From DATDPY01 sp964395765 (GTDB lineage: Bacteria; Bacteroidota; Bacteroidia; Cytophagales; Cyclobacteriaceae), in assembly GCA_964395765.1 (NCBI GenBank), contig CAYNCU010000007.1:1-42337 (forward strand): a stretch of DNA of 42,337 bases. The letters are read 5' to 3'. Positions 7,514 to 14,758 of this stretch are shown piece by piece. The translations under genes and the position numbers were made by a program. The notes below the pieces were generated by a model. That model saw nothing but the letters and a program-made list of their open reading frames with translations, ran no database searches and was not told where the DNA came from. How positions within the stretch are numbered: position 1 is the stretch's first letter; the number at the start of each line of letters is the position of its first letter.

Positions 7514-8917
7514 ATGTTAGCGGATAACGAAAATCAGGAATTGGCCAATCCCGAGATCGAGTGGAAGGAAATTCTGCTTTCCGGAAGTAATGAGTCACTG
7601 AAAAACCTCTTCCAGGAAATTCCCATCCAGGACATTGCCCGCTTATGCAATCAGGAAGATGAAATTGAGGTCTCCCGTCTGCTCAGATTTATCGCCCGGG
7701 ATAAATTGTCACTCTTTTTTGAAAACCTGAACTTTTACCACCAGCTCGACCTGATGAAGCAATTGCCGGTGGAAACAATAGGGCAGGTCCTGAATGAGAT
7801 CCCTCCTGACGACCGTACGGCATTTTTCCAGCAATTGCCAGGCCCGGAACTCCGGAAATGGATAAAAATGCTATCCCCGGAAGAAAGGAAGATGGCCGTC
7901 AGCCTGCTCGAATACCCCGAGGACAGTATCGGACGATTGATGACACCGGAATTCCTTTCCGTGAAAGAAGTCTGGACCATTGAACAAAGCCTGGCCCATA
8001 TCCGTAAGCATGGCCCGAACAGTGAAACGCTAAACGTGGTTTACGTAGTCGATAGCCAGGGCCACCTGATCGATGACCTTAAGATCAGGGAGATCCTGCT
8101 GGCACCCTTGCATTTTAAAATTTCGGATATAAGAGATAAACATTTCGTTTCGCTGAATGCTTACGACGACCAGGAAATTGCGATCAAGGTATTCAAGGAA
8201 ACGGACCGGTTTGCACTTCCCGTTACCGACTTCGGGGGATTGCTGGTGGGTATTGTTACCAGTGACGACTTGCTGGACGTTATCGAAGAAGAGGACACCG
8301 AAGATATCCAGAAGTTCGGCGGTATGGAAAGCCTGGATTTTCCTTATGTAAAAACCGGGTTCTTTACATTGGTCGGGAAAAGAGCAGGCTGGCTCATTAT
8401 CCTGTTCCTAAGTGAAATGCTGACGGCTACCGCCATGGGATATTTCCAGATCGAAATTTCCCGCGCCGTTGTACTCGCCCTCTTTATCCCCCTTATCATT
8501 TCCAGTGGCGGAAATTCGGGATCGCAGGCAGCCACCCTGATCATAAGGGCACTCGCCCTGAATGAAATAACCCTGAAGGACTGGTGGTATGTTATGCGGA
8601 AGGAAATTCTGAGCGGTTTATCCCTCGGCGTGATCCTCGGAAGTATAGGCTTCCTCAGGATCGCTACCTGGCAGGCAGCCGGTTGGTATGATTACGGCAC
8701 TCATTGGGCGCTTATCGCCCTCACGGTGTTCTTTTCCCTGATTGGCATCGTGCTCTGGGGTACGTTGATCGGTTCCATGATACCGATCTTCCTGAAGAAA
8801 CTTAAACTTGATCCGGCCGCTTCATCGGCTCCATTCGTCGCAACACTGGTCGATGTAACAGGGCTGATCATTTATTTTTCCATCGCTGCGATTCTCCTGA
8901 GCGGCACGCTTTTATGA
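7514..8917 (+). CDS. mgtE: Magnesium transporter MgtE
   Basis: A 467-residue magnesium channel of the MgtE family, gated by cytoplasmic magnesium. Domain order is complete. An N-terminal helical superhelix (about residues 15-135) contains the repeated two-residue Pro motifs NEIPPDDRTAFF and LLEYPEDSIGRLMTPEF. Two CBS domains follow (about 136-260), then the plug helix and five membrane segments (about 285-467). The pore signature SSGGNSGSQAATL is present, and the last segment carries APFVATLVDVTGL with the conserved Asp of the pore metal site. The length is typical. Start ATG at 7514. It is transcribed alone from a recognisable promoter-like element. Confidence 0.96.
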   Translation: MLADNENQELANPEIEWKEILLSGSNESLKNLFQEIPIQDIARLCNQEDEIEVSRLLRFIARDKLSLFFENLNFYHQLDLMKQLPVETIGQVLNEIPPDDRTAFFQQLPGPELRKWIKMLSPEERKMAVSLLEYPEDSIGRLMTPEFLSVKEVWTIEQSLAHIRKHGPNSETLNVVYVVDSQGHLIDDLKIREILLAPLHFKISDIRDKHFVSLNAYDDQEIAIKVFKETDRFALPVTDFGGLLVGIVTSDDLLDVIEEEDTEDIQKFGGMESLDFPYVKTGFFTLVGKRAGWLIILFLSEMLTATAMGYFQIEISRAVVLALFIPLIISSGGNSGSQAATLIIRALALNEITLKDWWYVMRKEILSGLSLGVILGSIGFLRIATWQAAGWYDYGTHWALIALTVFFSLIGIVLWGTLIGSMIPIFLKKLKLDPAASSAPFVATLVDVTGLIIYFSIAAILLSGTLL

Positions 8918-9052
8918 AATGCCTCCTATGACATTACCGGGTTGGGGGATGAAAATATAGTCGACCTAATTCTGATTTCATTAATTTCTGCACCTCTGTG
9001 CCCTTCGATGCCTTCCTTGACCTCTTCATTGTCATAATTTCGTCGCTAACTG

Positions 9053-9092
9053 GTAAAAATATTAGTAAAAATATTTTTTAGCTAAAATATTT
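9053..9092. repeat. AT-rich 12-bp near-repeats upstream of an unknown gene
   Basis: GTAAAAATATTA and GTAAAAATATTT stand in tandem at 9053-9076, with GCTAAAATATTT at 9081-9092. They lie about 50-90 bp upstream of the ATG at 9140, so could be promoter-proximal protein-binding sites. Confidence 0.5.
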
Positions 9093-9139
9093 GGTATTAA
9101 AATCTCATTTTACTAATTTTATTACTAAATATAGGAAGT

Positions 9140-9481
9140 ATGAATTTCAAACTTGGTGATTCCTCAATCGTTGAAAAATTAAATAATGAACAGTTAAAGG
9201 CTTATTGGCACGAACTGAAGGTGTCAAGGTATGATAGTCATTTTTATCTCAGGCTCCTTGACAGGATCAAGGCTCTCAATCCAAACCTGATTTTACCACA
9301 AGAGGAAGAAATGGAAAAAATAAAGAATGAGGCCCTGAACCTGGCCTTATGGGAAGAGAACTGGGAAATGAAAAATATAGAAAGGGTAAAGAAAGGAGGG
9401 CTTGATTATTCCCTTTTCCGTAAGGATAACCTAAGATCCATGAATAATAATATTAACAATAACCTGACCGTAAACGCCTGA
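9140..9481 (+). CDS. Small hypothetical protein with Asn-rich tail
   Basis: A 113-residue soluble protein, not recognised. It is highly charged and probably helical, with NEQLKAYWHELKVSRYDSHF near the start, a Glu/Lys-rich centre (EEEMEKIKNEALNLALWEENWEM is divided by hydrophobic heptad positions) and a short Asn-rich tail, MNNNINNNLTVNA. No signal peptide or membrane helix. The ATG at 9140 follows AGGAAG, one of the few Shine-Dalgarno-like sequences here. Tandem AT-rich repeats upstream and a strong hairpin terminator downstream (9535-9592) frame it as a single-gene unit, which supports its being real. Confidence 0.7.
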   Translation: MNFKLGDSSIVEKLNNEQLKAYWHELKVSRYDSHFYLRLLDRIKALNPNLILPQEEEMEKIKNEALNLALWEENWEMKNIERVKKGGLDYSLFRKDNLRSMNNNINNNLTVNA

Positions 9482-9534
9482 TAAAATTTTATGCCTGTGC
9501 CCTTTTTCACCGGTTTTTTCTTGCTGCTTTTTGC

Positions 9535-9592
9535 CAGTTGAAGCGAAGCAGATTTCCCGCATTGCCGGGACTGCTTTGCCAACTGATTTTTT
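9535..9592 (+). terminator. Long hairpin intrinsic terminator
   Basis: CAGTTG (9535-9540) and AAGCAG (9546-9551) pair with CTGCTT (9571-9576) and CAACTG (9580-9585), with an inner CCCG/CGGG pair (9556-9559/9566-9569), followed by TTTTTT (9587-9592). It ends the gene at 9140-9481. Confidence 0.75.
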
Positions 9593-9856
9593 GTTTGTCG
9601 TGTCTCCGTTTTCTATCCTCAATCGAGCCTCATAATTATCGCAATTTCTATATCGGATTATGACCTGCCTATCACCTAACGCCTACAGCCTGCCGCCTGC
9701 CGCTCCTTCATAACCTGCCGTCTTCCACGCCAACCAAAGCAGATTCGGGGCAATAAATCCATATCCTTGTTAGTGTAAAAATTTTTAAAGACATGGATTT
9801 GACTTATTTTCACTTCTGTAACGTTTAATTTAGTCTGATGAACAAATCCTGAAATC
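9593..9856. other. Remainder of the 375-bp gap before the M28 gene
   Basis: No gene is seen in this stretch. It contains the heptamer array at 9666-9707 and an AT-rich region before the M28 start, where the promoter should lie but where I find no clean TTG / TAnnTTTG pair. Short open frames here on the minus strand have no coding character. Confidence 0.5.
9666..9707. repeat. Degenerate 7-bp tandem array (six units)
   Basis: TGCCTAT, CACCTAA, CGCCTAC, AGCCTGC, CGCCTGC, CGCTCCT in register. The same unit family as 4327-4368, ending 149 bp before the M28 peptidase start. Confidence 0.85.
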
Positions 9857-11341
9857 ATGCGAAGTACCTGTCTTTCGTTTTGTTTCCTTCTTTTTATATT
9901 TTCTTGTTCCAGCGCACAGGAAACCATGACCAATATGGGCGATAAACTCATATTGCCGTCCGAAATCAAAAAGGAAGTCACCTACCTGGCTTCGGATGCC
10001 CTGAAGGGACGAGGTATGGGTACGCCGGGAATTCAAAAGGCTGCCGAATACATTGCCGGTCAATTTAAATCATTGGGTTTACAAAATCCGCAGGGACTTG
10101 ACGATTATTTACAACCGGTCGGTCTCATTTCAATGTCAGCACCTTCAAGCGCGACAATAACGGTAGATTCTTTAAAATGGAATCTGAATGATAATTTTAT
10201 TATACTGAATGGTGAAAGTTTAAATACTGAAAACAAGCTCGTTTTTGCAAATTATGGAATGGAAGATGATTATAAGGGGCTTGATGTAAAAGGGAAGTAT
10301 GTATTGGTGTTGGCGGGTAACGGTAAGACTAATGATACGAGGGAAATTTTTGAGATGTGGCCGGACAAACAGGTAATCGCCGATAAGCATGGAGCGCTGG
10401 GATTAGTGGAAATTATAAAAACATCGGGTGCCTGGAGAAGGATTTCTTATTACATGGCGATGGATAGGATTCGTACAAAAGTAGCCGGGAATGATAGTTT
10501 TATTTATATATGGGTTGATGATGAAAGCGGAAATTTAAAACAATGGGCGCTCGACAGCCGGAATGACCATGCCATTTCGATTTCAATAAACGGTTTGGTA
10601 AAAAAAGATATACCTGCCTGGAACGTGGTGGGTATTCTTCCCGGGAAAGATCCTATCCTGAAGTACCAGTATATAATTGCTTCGGCCCATTATGACCACC
10701 TGGGCGTGGGCGTGCCGGTTAACGGCGATTCCATCTATAACGGTGCGCGGGATAATGCCATGGGGACTTCAGCCCTGATCCAGGCAGCGAAATTCCTGGC
10801 CGGTACCGGAACTCGGCGATCGGTGATTTTCCTGGCCTGCACCGGTGAAGAGGAGGGCATGCTAGGAAGCCAATGGTATGCCAGTCACCCGCTGGTCCCT
10901 TTACGACAAACCATTTTTAACCTGAATACCGACGGGGCCGGATACGACGATACCACGAAAATAACGATTATCGATCCCGGACGTACCACCGCCGACGACC
11001 TGATCGGGAAGGCTGTCGCGGCAGCAGGATTGCAGGCCGGAGGTGATCCCGCGCCGGAACAGCATTTTTATAACCGATCCGACAATGTGAGTTTTGCCGG
11101 TAAAGGCGTTCCTGCCATGAATATCAGCCCGGGGGTAACCGGTTTGTCACCGGAGATCATGAAATATTATCACCAGCCGGATGACGAAGTCGATTCAATT
11201 GATTTTTATTATGTGGCGAAATATGTCAGGGCATTTGCTTATTCCCTGAAATTGCTGGCCGATGAAACGAAAAACCCATTCTGGGTGAACGGTGATCAAT
11301 ATGAAAAAGCCGGCATCACATTATACGGACGCCGGCCTTAA
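9857..11341 (+). CDS. Exported M28 family metallopeptidase
   Basis: A 494-residue exported di-zinc aminopeptidase-like enzyme. The N-terminus is a signal peptide ending in FSCSSAQ; Cys17 may make it a lipoprotein, although the lipobox is imperfect. A PA-like inserted domain occupies about residues 85-250. The M28 catalytic domain follows, with all expected metal and catalytic residues visible: His278 in SAHYDHLG, Asp299 in GARDNAMG, Glu331 and Glu332 in TGEEEG, Asp359 in NLNTDGAG and His439 in YYHQPDDE. It should remove N-terminal amino acids from peptides in the periplasm or at the cell surface; the exact specificity cannot be read. The start ATG at 9857 fits the signal peptide. It converges with the DUF4956 gene, 30 bp away. 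Confidence 0.92.
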   Translation: MRSTCLSFCFLLFIFSCSSAQETMTNMGDKLILPSEIKKEVTYLASDALKGRGMGTPGIQKAAEYIAGQFKSLGLQNPQGLDDYLQPVGLISMSAPSSATITVDSLKWNLNDNFIILNGESLNTENKLVFANYGMEDDYKGLDVKGKYVLVLAGNGKTNDTREIFEMWPDKQVIADKHGALGLVEIIKTSGAWRRISYYMAMDRIRTKVAGNDSFIYIWVDDESGNLKQWALDSRNDHAISISINGLVKKDIPAWNVVGILPGKDPILKYQYIIASAHYDHLGVGVPVNGDSIYNGARDNAMGTSALIQAAKFLAGTGTRRSVIFLACTGEEEGMLGSQWYASHPLVPLRQTIFNLNTDGAGYDDTTKITIIDPGRTTADDLIGKAVAAAGLQAGGDPAPEQHFYNRSDNVSFAGKGVPAMNISPGVTGLSPEIMKYYHQPDDEVDSIDFYYVAKYVRAFAYSLKLLADETKNPFWVNGDQYEKAGITLYGRRP

Positions 11342-11371
11342 TCGCTTTTATCAGGTGTGTTGGTAATATTT

Positions 11372-12082
11372 CTAATTGATTACCCGCAGTACGGTTTTCC
11401 CCTTTTTTGTTTCCTTTTCGCTTTGTTCGTCATCAATTTCCTGATTCATTGGATCTTCGTTATCCGTATTCATCAGGGATTCCATGTTTTGTTTATACTC
11501 TTTCTCATCAAAATATACAGTAAGGGTAGCGGTTTTATCCGTCAGACTTATCGATTCAATATCCACCGATTTAGCCTTGATCCCGGTCTTGCAATAAATG
11601 TCCTGGTACAATAGATGCCGGAACTGCGGTTTTAAAAGTTTCAAGTTGTTGTACTTAAGCTTTTCCGGGGTAAGGATCTTGCTTCCTATGTATTTTTCAA
11701 GATAATAAACAAGGATCACGATCACCAGGTTCAGAACAATAAGGGTGACATATTTGTCAAGACCTCTCGTCGAATTGATAAAACCGATCGTGATGATGAT
11801 GAACAGGTAAGTCATTTCCCTGAGGTTTAAGGTCTCGCTGCGGTACCGGAGCATGGTGAATATGGCAAATAAACCCAGGCCGGCGCCAAGTCCCAGGGAA
11901 GTGTTGCTGAGCAGGTATCCCACGATAAAGATTAACATATTGAACATGAAAAGGCAGAATACCAGGGCCTTCTTTTTACTGTACCGGTAAAAAAGACCCA
12001 GGGCGATAACCCATGTCGCCGAAATGTCGATGGTCATTCTGATCATCAAATCCAAAAAGGGGCTCATCGGGTAAGGTTCCAT
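11372..12082 (-). CDS. DUF4956 family membrane protein
   Basis: A 236-residue protein with four to five membrane helices in its first 140 residues and a soluble C-terminus. The DUF4956 signature GLGLFAIFTMLRYRSETLNL is present, followed by REMTYLFIIITIGFIN. The C-terminal domain (about 150-215) alternates strands and helices and ends in a charged tail rich in Glu, Asp and Lys. The family's function is unknown; members often occur with polyphosphate-polymerase-like VTC domain proteins or CotH, neither of which is present here. The gene starts 50 bp after the end of the CarboxypepD_reg-like gene on the same strand, suggesting an operon. Confidence 0.88.
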   Translation of the reverse strand: MEPYPMSPFLDLMIRMTIDISATWVIALGLFYRYSKKKALVFCLFMFNMLIFIVGYLLSNTSLGLGAGLGLFAIFTMLRYRSETLNLREMTYLFIIITIGFINSTRGLDKYVTLIVLNLVIVILVYYLEKYIGSKILTPEKLKYNNLKLLKPQFRHLLYQDIYCKTGIKAKSVDIESISLTDKTATLTVYFDEKEYKQNMESLMNTDNEDPMNQEIDDEQSEKETKKGKTVLRVIN

Positions 12083-12132
12083 TATATTATCATTAAAATT
12101 TTGACTTCATTTTGATTTACCGGATAGGAAGA

Positions 12133-12627
12133 TTACCGGTTCATGCCGGCACTTTCATTTTTCATGAAGCCTTTCCCCGATGTCTGCAGGGATTTATAAT
12201 AGGCCTCATTAAGATAGGGGTCTCCGGACTGGAAGTCTTCGGGGCGATTTGAATTTCTGATTACCTGTTCATGGCCAGGAACAACGATCACCAGATCATG
12301 CAATATTTTTTCGTCATCCTTCATACAGATCGTTTCGAACTTTCCTGTAATCTCACCGGCTTTAATACTGTACCGGAGATAACCTACATAGGAAACCACC
12401 AGGAATTCATTAAGACGGGAATTGGGTATTCTTAAAGTAAAAATACCGTTGTCATCCGTGAAGGTACCATACGCTAGCCCGGAAAGAAATACATTACAAT
12501 CGGGCAACGGCTTGTTGGATTGAGATTCCAGTACCTTGCCTGTTAGTGTAACATAACTTTGCGCTGACGCATAACCCGTCAACAAGATAAATAATAATGA
12601 TAAATAGGAGAAGGTTAGCTTTTTCAT
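12133..12627 (-). CDS. Exported protein with CarboxypepD_reg-like domain
   Basis: A 164-residue exported protein. The signal peptide MKKLTFSYLSLLFILLTG ends near ASAQ. A transthyretin-like carboxypeptidase-regulatory domain fills about residues 23-110, recognisable from VTLTGKVLESQSNKPLPDCN, then TFTDDNGIFTLRIP and a VSYVGY strand. These domains are usually N-terminal modules of TonB-dependent receptors or surface proteins; here the domain stands alone with a C-terminal tail of about 50 residues lacking a barrel. It is the first gene of the leftward pair with DUF4956, divergent from the sigma-factor gene. Confidence 0.82.
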   Translation of the reverse strand: MKKLTFSYLSLLFILLTGYASAQSYVTLTGKVLESQSNKPLPDCNVFLSGLAYGTFTDDNGIFTLRIPNSRLNEFLVVSYVGYLRYSIKAGEITGKFETICMKDDEKILHDLVIVVPGHEQVIRNSNRPEDFQSGDPYLNEAYYKSLQTSGKGFMKNESAGMNR

Positions 12628-12847
12628 GATGTTACTTTTTGGGTTGACAAATGGTGGGACTTAATATCCCTTTCTGCTCTCTTGTGACTTTAATGGAAAG
12701 AAGGACAACAGGTAACCCGTCAGGCCTTCAATATAATTTTTATTCATGCTTAACCAGCTGAATATTAAATTATTACAATAACTGACTTTAATTAAAAAAC
12801 ATATTTTCCTATATTTCTTAATATAATTCTGAGCAGGCGCGCTATCC

Positions 12848-13470
12848 ATGATTAAAAAATTTCTGAGAAATAAGGGTTACCTGAAGTCGCTATTTCCACT
12901 AAGGGCAGAGTTAAACAGTAAAAAAGTGATACTGGATAGCATCAAAAATGGCGAGAAAGCGCAACTGGAAGCCCTTTATAAAATTCACAAACAGGAGTTT
13001 ATCAACTGGGTTTCAGGAAAATACAGTTGCAGCAACGAGGACGCCAAAGATGCTTTCCAGTTCGCNNNNNNNNNNAGAGATCAAACCGGAACACACAGTT
13101 AAACAGCAGCATTAAGACCTATTTATTTGCTGTTGGAAAGCACAAGATCCTTGAACAACAAAAATCTTCGGTCCGTTTTACCCATAAAATACACGAGGAT
13201 TTTGCGGCGATGGAGGAGATCAACCAATGGGACAATGATTTATACGAACAATCCCTGCAGGTTATTGAATCCTGCCTGAACCGTTTGGGTGAACCCTGTA
13301 GAAGCCTGCTGCAATTGTATTATTATCATGGATTGTCGATGGAGGAAATTGCAGTGAAAATGCAGCATAAAAACAGGTTAACTTCCAAAAACCTGAAATA
13401 TAAATGCGTCAACCGCCTGAGAAAATTGGTGAATGAAGAAATAAAAAAACAATCAACTATAAAAAAATGA
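12848..13470 (+). CDS. ECF-type RNA polymerase sigma factor (interrupted by assembly gap)
   Basis: A sigma-70 family ECF sigma factor. The upstream part (12848-13065) encodes region 2, with YKIHKQEFINWVSGKYSC and NEDAKDAFQ. The downstream part, in a different frame, continues with SSIKTYLFAVGKHKILEQQK and the region 4 helix-turn-helix, CRSLLQLYYYHGLSMEEIA and NLKYKCVNRLRKL. The ten Ns at 13066-13075 explain the frame change: in the family only seven to nine residues separate the two pieces, so the true missing length is probably about 20-26 nt and must leave remainder 2 when divided by 3. The gene is therefore likely intact in the organism. The stop overlaps the next gene's ATG (ATGA), the usual arrangement of sigma and anti-sigma pairs. 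Confidence 0.88.
13066..13075. other. Assembly gap (ten Ns)
   Basis: A placeholder of ten Ns inside the sigma-factor gene. The reading frames on either side disagree by two bases, so its length is not the real one. Confidence 0.98.
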
Positions 13471-14321
13471 ACAAGATCGAGCAAAATATAAATTTGATTG
13501 ATCGGTACCTTCAGAACAAGCTTACCAAGGATGAACTGGCTATGTTCAACCAGATGCTGCAGGAAGATACGGAATTCGAAAAATTATTTTTTGAAATGGA
13601 TCAACTGGTTGCAGGTATCCGGTTTTCTTCCCGTACTTCCACGGTGGAAGAAAAACTGGCAAGACTTGAATTGTCCCTGCCACTCATTCAACCTCGATTT
13701 GAGGGAAAAAAGAAATTCAATCGCTATTTCGGTTTAATCACCGAAAATATTAATAGTTTTCTTAAAGGTCTGAATCTTAAATCAACGTTAACAATCACAC
13801 AGGTTAAGCTAGCTTTTTCCGGCGTGGCAGCCATAATTCTTATTACTTTCGGAATATTAATTAATAATCAACGCACCCTGAGCCCTGTTGTTCTATTTAA
13901 CAGCAATTTCAATCCACCTATGTATGAGAATTTCGGCGCCACCCGGGAAGCCGGTGATCAGATCACCGATCCGGTAAAACTTCAATTCAATGAGGCGATG
14001 CGGCAGTATAACCGTAAAAATTACGAAGCATCGCTGGGAATCATCAATTCGATTCCGGAAACAAAGCAGGACCCGGAGATGAAATTATACGACGCGATCG
14101 TAAACATTGAACTTGAAAATTACGGGATTGCAAAACAGATCCTAACCGGCTTAACCGGAACCCATGATGAAAGCTGGGCCAACCAGGCACGCTGGTATCT
14201 GGCCTTATGCCTGGTTCGCAATAATGAATTTACCCGCGCAAGGCCGCTGCTTACCCAGGTAAAGGATTTTGGAAGTGTTTATTCCAGAGAGGCAGGGAAG
14301 TTATTGGATAAGATCAAGTGA
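13467..14321 (+). CDS. Membrane-spanning anti-sigma-like protein with TPR domain
   Basis: A 284-residue protein whose ATG overlaps the sigma-factor stop by four bases. Residues 1-110 look cytoplasmic and resemble the N-terminal part of anti-sigma proteins (LIDRYLQNKLTKDELAMFNQ). One transmembrane helix lies at about 115-133. Residues about 165-284 form TPR-like helical repeats (FNEAMRQYNRKNYEASLGII and WYLALCLVRNNEFTRARPLL), which would face the periplasm. By position and topology it is probably the membrane regulator of the adjacent sigma factor, holding it until a periplasmic signal arrives. I see no canonical zinc-binding anti-sigma motif, so this rests on context and the N-terminal resemblance. 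Confidence 0.8.
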   Translation: MNKIEQNINLIDRYLQNKLTKDELAMFNQMLQEDTEFEKLFFEMDQLVAGIRFSSRTSTVEEKLARLELSLPLIQPRFEGKKKFNRYFGLITENINSFLKGLNLKSTLTITQVKLAFSGVAAIILITFGILINNQRTLSPVVLFNSNFNPPMYENFGATREAGDQITDPVKLQFNEAMRQYNRKNYEASLGIINSIPETKQDPEMKLYDAIVNIELENYGIAKQILTGLTGTHDESWANQARWYLALCLVRNNEFTRARPLLTQVKDFGSVYSREAGKLLDKIK

Positions 14322-14398
14322 TGTAATCCCGGATTGAAAATAATTGAGAATCATTTAAATTAATGAAATTCTATTCATAACGACTAATTATTACCACC

Positions 14399-14758
14399 AT
14401 GCCGATAGGAAGCACTACAGATCCCCGGATGAATAACATGGAAAAAGACTTCGGATTTCTGATCGATACAAACGGTCACACTCATATGTATGCTAAAAAT
14501 GCCGGCTCTCAATATTTGACGCACGGTTCACAAGTTGAATTTAAAATCGTGAGAAAAATTATCCAATTTGATGCCATTAAAAATGGCCATGTTTCTAAGG
14601 TCGGCCTGGAAATTGAGTTGGCCATAATTAAAGGGTTACGTCGCGGCTTCGACAGCAGGCATAAAGCGTTGGCTTATTTAAATACACAAGCTCATAAAGC
14701 TATACGAAAACTTCCCCGTCCCAGCCAGCGGCTTCAAAAAAAATTCAATTTAATTTAA
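14399..14758 (+). CDS. Small protein with TDPRMN N-terminal motif, beside TPR-CHAT gene
   Basis: A 119-residue soluble protein, paralogous at its N-terminus to the product at 6759. It has TTDPRMNNMEKDFGFLID, then a short strand-rich part with HGSQVEFKIV that loosely recalls a cold-shock/OB fold, and a basic C-terminal half (LRRGFDSRHKALAYLNTQAHKAI and then KLPRPSQRLQKK). The predicted charge of the tail is strongly positive, suggesting nucleic-acid or acidic-surface binding. It has no signal peptide. The gene lies 77 bp after the anti-sigma-like gene, and its last nine bases overlap the 3' end of the convergent TPR-CHAT gene. The function is unknown; see findings for a possible link to CHAT. 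Confidence 0.72.
   Translation: MPIGSTTDPRMNNMEKDFGFLIDTNGHTHMYAKNAGSQYLTHGSQVEFKIVRKIIQFDAIKNGHVSKVGLEIELAIIKGLRRGFDSRHKALAYLNTQAHKAIRKLPRPSQRLQKKFNLI

Noticed and set aside
9431..9981. Minus-strand open frames around the gap before the M28 gene
   Set aside because: They run through the terminator hairpin, the repeat array and the signal-peptide region of the M28 gene; composition looks random.
12661..12849. Minus-strand open frame of 62 residues between the divergent genes
   Set aside because: It covers the divergent promoter region, has no coding character and shows no family resemblance.
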